Below are positions 32,443-40,741 of a stretch of DNA of 40,741 bases, piece after piece; position 1 is the stretch's first letter, and each line of letters starts with the position of its first letter. The notes beneath the pieces were generated by a model. The model was given only the letters and a program-made list of their open reading frames with translations. It ran no database searches and was not told the DNA's origin. The stretch is from Pholiota molesta. Lineage: Eukaryota; Basidiomycota; Agaricomycetes; Agaricales; Strophariaceae. The stretch lies in NCBI GenBank assembly GCA_014925825.1, contig JACGCK010000326.1, positions 1-40,741 of the forward strand, written 5' to 3'. A program made the translations under genes and the position numbers.

Positions 32443-34670
32443 CTCTGCGGACACTCTGCGGCGGATGGAAGGGGCGGAGGGGATAGATGATGAGGGGAGG
32501 ATGAAGAGGAGCGAACTGATCAAAGCTGCAAACACAATTTTTTTGGTCGGCGTTGCCCGAGCCATCTTTCCTAATCGGGACGTGCCACGCTTTGCCGCAA
32601 CACGTACTTGCACCAAACCGTCATCTTCCTTTCCCTTGTTCATATCGCCCTACAATCGCTCGTCAATCACTGATATCGTATACCATTTTTCCTGCACTGT
32701 ACTGCACCACCTCGTTATCGTGCAAAAATCGTCTCCTTTTTCATGACTCCTTTCACATGCCTGTTAACGGATCCAGAGCAGAGACTTGAGGCCTGCATCA
32801 GGGACTTGCCCTTAGCCCTTATACCCATTGCCAAGCGCGGAGATTTTTTATTACCTGTACTGTGTATTCATGCTGGGCGTCGCATCCGAGAACCGAATTC
32901 ACCATCAGCCCCAGGGATGATCACGTGTATATTTACTGGAACACTTTCCAAGTCTCGACTCTCGACTCTCGACCGTCACCCAGCGTCCTTGGGAAGGTTC
33001 AAAGACATCGTCGTAAACGTTAAAGTCCGACTTTCTTCCCAGTCAACCCATTCTTCTCATTTACCTCTGGGCGCTGGTTATCTAACAGCGACGCACACCG
33101 CAAAGCCCATTACCGTGACGCTCTTCGACGTGGATAGCTTGAACATATGGCATCCAGGACGATAGGCTCGCAGGTATCTAACCCACCTTTCGTCTCGTTT
33201 TCGGAGAAGAAACCCAGCCCGGACTGTGGTGAACGGGTCCGCATGGACTGGGGCCAGATCGACATGTAATGCTGGGCTGCACCATCCTCCCTGACTAGCA
33301 GGACATGTGCTATGGTGCGCCTGTCATATAAGTTGTCTCTCTCTGCTTCAGGCCTCTACATCGTCCATACAATGCGCGCTGCATCGCCTCTTCATGAACT
33401 ATCACAGAGGATGGGCGCATTGAAATTTCTATATCAGACCGCACTTGCGAATATATGACTCATTTTCCCATCCCGATTGTGGGGAATCTGGGAGACTGTC
33501 CGGCCACAGGGAATGGGTTATACACTAGTCTGTGGCTAGTCAGCGACGTGTCATGCTTGGCCGCATTATCAGCCATGCCCACCAAACGGGGCGTATGCGA
33601 TAATGCGTCTATCATGACTTTCGTTATGCTCGCTACAGATAAGTATGAACGAACTCCCCTATCTGCGGCCTGCATGACTCATCCTTCCACATTCAATCTC
33701 CCATGACATAGCATATCCGCGGCACCAAATTGCGCCCCGAGTTGACTACCTGGAAATCTAATGACGAATCGCGGGTCGTGGTCATGTTGAGCCTTGAGGG
33801 CGCGCGCACACATTCTTTAGATGTGTAGGGCGGGGCGCTTGCTAATGCGGCGAGTCCTGCCACACAGGATGCCTTGAGCATAGCATGCGATAGTCCGCGC
33901 TATTCAATCCCATAAAAAAATCCCTCATTTTTCCAACATGTAACAGGCTGCTCGGCCAGATTTTTGGGAGGACGAATGTGCTAGCCCGGCGGAAGTGTAC
34001 CATGGTCCATGTGCGTATGCGTTTTTTTCCTGCTCCGATATTTATTCTGAAAATTTACATCACGAAACAGGGTCTTCTGCTCTATGTTCAGTATTGCAAT
34101 GCGAGAGCAGAACCGTTTCGATCGCTATGCAAAGCCATGTGAGATGTCAGTGTACTTGGAGAACGGGACTTCTGCCTTTTAGGTGGGCTCGGGAGACTGC
34201 GGCTACTGAATGCTGATATTTTTTAGAAAACTGTATCAAAAGACCTGGCAACATTGGAATGAGATCGCCCATACGCAGCCTCCCTAATTTCACACTTGAG
34301 TGCGGTTACTGGTCAGAGCATTGCGCGCGCGGCTTTGGATATGAGGATGTGGCGGGAGGAGCGACGGAAAGAGAGTTGTGAAACTGCTGCAGGACGAATG
34401 GTCAAGGCGATTTTGTGGCCCTGTCGAGATACGCTCGCTGATAATCCCCGTCCTCACTTCTTACCTTCACTATAGTTCATAGCTAATTTGTAGCTAACCT
34501 AATAAATTCTGAGACGCGTGCACGCGATGTTGTGGTGTGTTGACGCAGTGTGATCTGCATCCGGGGTAGTGCGCTCGCCCAACCTGCATGTCCTTCAAGT
34601 TGTCGTGAACTCGCTGGCCGACCAGTCCTCCGGCTCGTAGTATACGCTTTCCCGCCCAACACAAGATCCT
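32443..34670. other. Long intergenic region, divergent promoters
   Basis: These 2.2 kb separate KAP123 (-) from the AXL2-like gene (+). Frames up to 140 codons (32743-33165, +) have no recognisable motif or splice support. A small tandem CTCTCGA repeat (about 32948-32971) lies in the left half. Part of this region must be the two promoters; nothing else is identified. Confidence 0.45.
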
Positions 34671-37600
34671 ATGACTTTCGTTCTTTTATATTTCCTCGCC
34701 CTTTTCTCCGCTTCTTTCTTCGCCGCTGCCGTTGCTGCGCCCTCCTCTTCCTCCTCCTCCTCACCCTCGGTATCCGTCCAAAATTCGCTGGACGACCAGC
34801 TGCCTATGGTAGCCCGAGTCAACCAGCCGTACTCGTGGACTTTTGCGTCCGACACTTTTTATTCGACGGACGGCGCCCTGACGTACACGACCTCGGCGCT
34901 CCCCACATGGCTGACGTTCGACGCGGGCGCGCAGACGTTCCGCGGCACACCCACCGCGGACGACAAGGGCTACCCAGAGATTACTGTCACCGCACACGCG
35001 ACGGGGTCCTCGACGTCCTCGCGCTTCACGATCTGCGTCACCGACGACCCCGCGCCGACGCTCAACCGCCCCGTCGCGGATCAGTTTGCGGCGAACAGCA
35101 CCTCGCTCTCGTCGATCTTCTTCCTGCGGCAGAGCTCTGCCCTGTTTCGCGGCGGGTCCGATGCGCCGCCGACGCTGCGCGTCCCCCGCAAGTGGTCGTT
35201 CAGCATCGGCCTAGAGTACGATACATTCATCGACCCCGCGGGGCGGGATGTGTACTACGAGCTAAGGCTGGCGAATGGCTCGTGCATCCCTGACTATCTG
35301 GTGTGGAATTCCAAGACGGTTACGCTGGATGGCGTGGTGCCTCCGCCGGAGGAGGTGCCGCAGCCTCTGTTGCTCTCGTTTAATCTGCATGCGTCTGATC
35401 AGGAGGGGTATACGGCTGTGACGATACCCTTCTCTGTGGTGCTGGCTGATCATGAACTCTCTATGACGAACCCGTCGCTGCCAACGATTAATATCACAGC
35501 GGGAAACGAGTTTACGGTCTCTCTCTTGTCTCCGGCGGACTTTACAGGCGTCTTGGTCGATGGGCAGATTATACAGCCCTCGAATATCTCATCGCTAGAT
35601 ATTGACGTTTCTGGTTATAGCTGGCTGCACTACGATGCTCCGAGTCGGACGCTTTCTGGTACTCCAGACAATACCACGGGTTCTAATCCTACACTTCCAG
35701 TTAATCTGACAACAATATTTAATCAGTCTATCCAGACACACGTTTCTTTGGCGGTTGTAGAGCCTTATTTTGTCCTACCGGTGTTGCCTTCGCTGAATGT
35801 CTCCAAAGGTGATGAGGTACTATTTACACTCTCGGAGTGGTTCTCTCCTTCCGCTGCGAGCACTGGCCCTGATGAGACGGCCATCTCTGTGACGTTTGAA
35901 CCTATCACGGCTGCGAATTTCCTGCGCTATGACCCGGCTAGTACCAATTTGACTGGCTCAATTCCTAGTAACTACGACTCCACCATCGACCACATCGCAG
36001 CGATTTTCACAGCCTATTCGAAAATCACACACTCCACTTCACATACAGGTGTGGACGTCTATGTCCCTGGTACGGGTAACACAAAGTCCTTGGCGCCTTC
36101 CTATCCCAACGACCTCGCCACGGAGGCGCACAGAAAGCTCGTGCTCGGCCTCGTCCTCACATTCGGCACTATCGGCACGCTGTGTCTCCTCACAGGTATT
36201 TTTGCGGTCGTGCGACGCTGTGCGCGCGTGGCCGACACCGCGCTGGTCGGCGAGGAGGGGCAGGCCGCGTGGAGCGAGAAGGACAGGCGGTGGTACGGGT
36301 TGACCCTCAGCCCAGGCCGCACGAGGGTCGTTGAGCGCGCCGACGCGAAGACGATGTACAATGTGCAGCCGCCGCAGACGCCGCCCCCGCATCGGTCGGG
36401 GGTGTCCTCCCTGGGCACGCAGGAGGGCCCGCCCGTGCCCACCGAGCTCGGCCTGGATCTGCGCCGCGTCTCGGAGCGCAGCCAGCAGGAGGAGTACGAG
36501 AAGGACCACCCGCACCACCGCCACTACGAGGTCGAGGTCGGGGGCGTGATGAGCAAGAAGGAGTTCCTCTCGCGCATCAAGGACACCGTGCGGCAGGTCA
36601 GCGACAAGTACGCGGCGTCGCGGCGGGGCCGCCATCCGGACCCGCCGCACAGCCAGCCCACCGCCCGGCTGGTCATCGGCAAGCCCATCCTCGTCGCGTC
36701 GACGCGCGCCATGCCGCTGACCACCGATTCGGGCGCGAGCTTGATGGGCGTCGCCAGTACGCCTGGGGTGTACAACTCCTCGAACCTGGGCGACGAGTCC
36801 GTGCTGCCGCTGAGCCGGCCGACCAGCACGTTTTTGACCGGGTCGCCGTCGGCGTCCACGGGGGAGCATTCGATCCCGCGCAGGCGGGCGGATTTCGGGG
36901 CGCCGCGGAATCTTGCGCAGGTGCATTTCGGGGACGGGCTGTTGGTGCGACAGGTCTCAAACGGGTCGATGGGGTGAGTTTCGTTCGTGTTCAAAGAAGT
37001 TCGGGAAACCTGCTGATGTTTGGCACTATTTTAGAGGGACTAGCTTTCAGAGCGGGCTCTCGGGCGAAGGCGAGTCCGTGATAGCGGAGATGTCCATGGG
37101 CCCCGCGACGAAGCCCCGCCTGGTCCCGTTCACGCCGTCCACCCGCGTGCCCGTGCCGCAGGCCATTGGCGCACCCAGCCCGCAAGACGGGCCTGGCTTC
37201 GCGGCGAACAGGATCACCAGCCAGCGCGCCAAGGTGTGCAAGGTCGACCCCAAGGACGCGGTCAACGAGATGGGCGCGGCGGCGGTGAACTCCAGCACGA
37301 TCGCGGACGAGCTCTCGATGGGCATGCACTACGTGCGCTCGCTCGGCGCGGACCAGCTCACGGTGCAGCGCGCCATCGCGGCGGGCAGCGGGCCGTCACC
37401 GGTGTCGTCCTCGAACCAGCGCTCGTCGTTCACGTCGCTGGAGTCGTCCGGGAAGTCGGGCGATGTGGAGCAGGTGATGAAGGTGCTGTTGCGGGCCGGG
37501 GAGAGGTTCAAGTTCCGCGTGCCAGTGCCTGCGGTGGAGGGCGCGAAGAGCAAAGGGTACTACGTGAGGTTGATGGGCGGGCAGGCGCTGCCCAAGTTTA

Positions 37601-37758
37601 TTTATCCTGATCTGAATGGGATCGGCAGCAAGGGGGTGCTAGAGCTGTCCGGAGTGCCGACGTTCCGTGATATCGGAGAAGTCACGGTTGGCGTGTATGC
37701 GGACAAGGATGGGACGTGCGTGTCGAGCGTGATAATTGAGGTTGTTGGGAAGCGGTGA
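34671..37758 (+). CDS. AXL2-like type I membrane protein with cadherin-like repeats
   Basis: Two exons (34671-36973, 37035-37758; intron 61 nt, GTGAGT donor) give 1008 residues. A signal peptide (MTFVLLYFLALFSASFFAAA) and serine run precede cadherin-like (CADG) repeats: LDDQLPMVARVNQPYSWTF with LPTWLTFDAGAQTFRGTP, a second at about 120-260 and a third and fourth up to about 465 (WLHYDAPSRTLSGTP, FLRYDPASTNLTGSIP). Many N-x-S/T sites are present. One membrane segment lies at about 488-513 (LVLGLVLTFGTIGTLCLLTG). The cytoplasmic tail carries EKDRRWYGLTL, then proline/serine-rich sequence and a globular C-terminus ending VSSVIIEVVGKR. This is the layout of yeast Axl2/Bud10, a glycoprotein marking axial bud sites; in basidiomycetes a polarity or septum role is inference. 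The ATG is directly before the signal peptide. Confidence 0.88.
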
Positions 37759-38151
37759 ATTTGAAAAGGTCTAGAAAGTAAATGTATCCATATTTCAGGT
37801 GTCCGTGTCATATTTCTTGTAAGAACAGCCTATTTTCCTCTCTTCTTGTCTTTTAACCACATTACCTGTACTACACTTACGTTCATTGATGATTTGCTGT
37901 AATATTAATATCAACGTTCCACTTTTTTTTGCGAATGGGCGGGGGCAACTGAGATTCAGCAAAAGAGGTAATATAATAAGAAAGCTTTTACAGTAGCCAC
38001 GTAGCTATGATGCGTCTGGAATGTTCTCCTTCTCCCGATGTAATAATCTCCCCTTGACATGTCCGATGCAAGCTATGGAAATTGTCCGTGGACCCAAAAA
38101 TCCCGCTGCAGCGGCGTTCTCCTCTGAAATGAAGGGTATACAAAGGTATAT
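37759..38151. other. Intergenic between convergent genes
   Basis: Shared 3' flank of the AXL2-like and LC8 genes, AT-rich and without recognisable features apart from likely polyadenylation signals. Confidence 0.5.
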
Positions 38152-38659
38152 TTATGACTTCCAGATGAGGATGGCAAGAGTGCCGACGTAGAAGTAGATG
38201 AAGTGTTTGGTTTCTGTAGAGAAAAACATGTTATGAGTAAAAAGAACAAATCACGGTATATTTTTAGATTCGTGGCCGGTAGAAGACACCAGCACGACAG
38301 CGAGCATCCGGAAGACGAAACCACGCGCCCGCGGACGCGTTTTCTGGTGATTTGGGGCGATGTTGGGGCACGAGGGGATGCAAAGATGGACATACCGTGG
38401 GTAACATAGCTGCCAAAGTTCTTGCCCACGACGACGTGCCATGTAGGGCCATGTCGTCGGTCAAACTCCTTCTTGATCTGGGCGGCAATATCCTTCTCGA
38501 TGTTGTATTTCTCGAGGGCGGCAGACGCGATGTCGACGCTCTCCTGTTGCATCTCTTCGCTCATGTCCACGTTTTTATGATGGCTTTGGGCGCTGCGCCC
38601 GTGAGCGCGACGGCGGAGATCGTCTCGGTGGCAGATGGGGCGTCCATTTTGGCTGGCAT
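38152..38659 (-). CDS. Dynein light chain LC8 (DYNLL type), with a probable one-base frameshift
   Basis: The main exon 38659-38396 and the last exon 38213-38152 (intron 182 nt, GTATGT donor, CTACAG acceptor) encode a typical LC8: [46 protein letters not shown] and, in the last exon, [22 protein letters not shown]8 is a homodimeric hub that binds short linear motifs in dynein intermediate chain and many other proteins. Upstream, in a different frame, lies the expected N-terminal extension ([12 protein letters not shown] and APKAIIK, start 38659). The switch falls at a run of five A residues (about 38571-38576); six would give [11 protein letters not shown], as in the family. Either a real mutation, a sequence error, or use of the ATG at 38564, which would lose the first beta strand. 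Confidence 0.85.
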
Positions 38660-40741
38660 AAGATGGGAGATGGGTGTTGTGGAGAGAGTCAGAGCTGCAG
38701 TGGTATTTGAGAGGGGGCGAGCACGTGGCCCCAGGGTCGTGTGGCTGGAATCGTCCGACGGCGACCATCTCAGCGCCGCCCCCATCCATGTGTGTCTCCT
38801 CATGGTCGACAACACCCATTCTTACACCCTGTCACAGAACTCAAAATTAGATCCTCATACATATACACGCAGGCACCGTGGTCTCCGTGTCGTCATCGCT
38901 TATCCGGCGCATATTTCGGAAAAAACGCGGACTCTGCGTTGTCTTTCATATCTTAAAAATGCGCGCTAAACTCGTGCATCACATTTAGATTGCCAATAAG
39001 CCTTCCAATACTCCAAGTCTTTCATTTTGTTTGATATTATGCTTGTGGCGTGCTTTGACCCAGGCCGGACATGCTCATCTCGGACGGACACTAATCTTGG
39101 GCTGGAGATACTTCGTCGAAGATTGATAACGGAAATATACTTCATGGCTTCCCGCTGGAGACTCCGTCTTGCTGCACGCTGCGCCCATCGAGAACACCGC
39201 ATGTTTACGGGCGTGCTTCGATCTTTACTTAGCTCTCAAGTCTAAATCGACGTATTCAATCACTACAAATCTCCTTGCTATGTGGTCCAGGGTAGCAGCT
39301 AAAACGCCGCAAGACAGAAAACCGCTCAGTCAAATCATTTCAATTCGATGCACATGCACCTTCATCTATTCAGCCGCTGACGAGAAGGAATGATAGATGT
39401 GCGTATCAAATCTTTGGGGACGCGTTCCATACTTAGCCGGCGAAGCTGCATGCCCCACCTGTGCCCACCACGCACGGGGCCTCCGATCCGTTGCCAAATA
39501 TAAATGGGCGCCTCTGTCCCACCCATACATCGAAAGGGGCGATGGGTAGAGGGTAGCTCCTAACTTGATCTTGTTTCTAGCTCAAGCAGATGGGCCAGAT
39601 GGGTGTGCTGTGTGGCGCGCTGTGGTTCCCCTCCCACCGAATGTTGATGGGCCCGCGTGCGCGCTAAGACTTGCTTCCCACTGCGCGAGAATCTGCTCCT
39701 GGGTGCGTGAAAATTCGACCGAGAGGACGGCCGTCAACATATACGCTGCGGGCGCCGGACATGTGCACTGTGGGCGTGTACACAATTTGACCGCCCTGCA
39801 GTATGCGCGACGGCTGATTTGCATCTTCAAGCACAACGTAATTATGCATCTAAGGCGGCTCATCGCTCTGTTCATTCCCCTGCGATGACTTCGCTTGCTT
39901 ATAAATGTCTCATCATTCAGATCTCAGTCTCCGCGTGTATCAACTATCTTAAGCTTGCCTAGTAGTGTCCAGATTGCCCAGCACCTTCAACAAATGGTCT
40001 TTGTATGTGACGTTGTCAGTGCCGCCGGCCTCGGATGATACAAAATATAGAAATTGCTCTCGACTTTCCTGCAGTTGGACAAGGGTGGAAATAAATGTCA
40101 GAAGATGGTGTTTATGGATTGTTATGGAAGTAATTAGGTCTTGGCGATGCCTGCGAAGGTACCATATCATTCTACTTCTTACGAAATTCTTCACAGCAGA
40201 ATCCATAACCCATATGCTCTCTCCTGTATCTGTACTGTAGGATATCCGCTGAGGCTTCCGCAGTCTCCTGACCGACCTTCTCTCAAAAATGTAGACCATG
40301 ATGGGAAAGATGAACCTGAAAGAAACGTTCGATACATGGAAATAGCTCTGATGCATTTCCCTTACTTGGTATGTTGACCATACAACACCTTTGAATAATT
40401 GCGTATTGATGTCAAACGAAAGCCACTGTTGCCCCGTTACAAGTGGGTGCGCGAACGTGCGGAAATAGATGAAGACTGGTGGCGCGCAGGCTGCAGCTTA
40501 CCCCATGCAAGGACTCAGCAGACCCATGAATCCATATTACTCCCATGGCAGTGCTTGTTCCATGTGCACTCTCCTGCCTCATGGACCCTCAATCATTTAA
40601 TATGCAGAAAATGGTCAAATCGCACATTGTCAAAACGTGCGAATGAGCTCATGAATGAAGATAGCCTGCAAACCCAAGATGCTTCAAGACAATCACATTG
40701 CTAATTTAATTCTGCGTATCTGAAGGCATACTATATTATGT
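38660..40741. other. Right end of window, no gene recognised
   Basis: Two kilobases beyond the LC8 start. A TATAAATG-like sequence near 39491 and a minus-strand open frame of 135 codons at 39949-40356 are the only hints; the latter contains no family motif, membrane segment or splice support. The region may hold a lineage-specific gene but nothing can be asserted. Confidence 0.4.

Noticed and set aside
32743..33165. Plus-strand frame of 140 codons upstream of KAP123
   Set aside because: No recognisable motif, no introns, low complexity of evidence, and it lies in a probable promoter region.

Overview
This window is nuclear DNA of a filamentous basidiomycete, most likely an Agaricomycete. The signs are many short introns (mostly 48-75 nt, GT-AG, with GTATGT, GTACGT or GTGAGT donors), GC-rich coding exons in a more AT-rich background, and gene families typical of mushroom-forming fungi: a FunK1 protein kinase, BTB and F-box proteins, a four-helix membrane protein and an alanine/proline-rich secreted protein. 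No species is claimed. Splice sites below were worked out by hand from donor/acceptor motifs, phase and protein continuity.

Left part (1-16.5 kb): a membrane protein gene (999-1930, -), a five-exon dolichyldiphosphatase gene (2972-3913, +), a four-exon gene for a 78-residue unknown protein (4681-5115, +), an intronless kinase-like gene (5735-6769, -), a secreted protein gene with two nearly identical cysteine-rich modules (7533-9043, -), a BTB-domain gene whose intron is swollen by tandem repeats (10803-12714, -), a mitochondrial dihydroorotate dehydrogenase gene (12834-14588, -) and a frameshifted F-box gene (14929-16430, +). A truncated copy of the secreted protein gene, with its downstream flank, lies at 5122-5735 and marks a local segmental duplication.

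Middle (17.8-25.6 kb): the most striking locus. One FunK1 kinase gene (17811-25627, +) carries two DNA transposons. A 1.3-kb non-autonomous hAT-like element (19187-20493) sits in an exon, with an exact 8-bp target duplication. A 4.05-kb PIF/Harbinger-type element (20642-24690), with two complete spliced genes (SANT/Myb-like protein and DDE transposase), sits inside the next intron. The kinase also seems to have frameshifts downstream, so it is called a pseudogene.

Right part (26-41 kb): an intact F-box paralogue of the 14.9-kb gene (26201-27688, +), a 16-exon importin-beta KAP123/importin-4 gene (28332-32442, -), an AXL2-like cadherin-domain membrane protein gene (34671-37758, +) and a dynein light chain LC8 gene with a likely one-base frameshift (38152-38659, -). 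The last 2 kb holds nothing that can be called with confidence.

The genes do not form a pathway. Housekeeping genes (DHODH, KAP123, dolichyldiphosphatase, LC8, AXL2-like) are interspersed with fast-evolving fungal families and transposons. No RNA gene, CRISPR array or biosynthetic cluster was seen.
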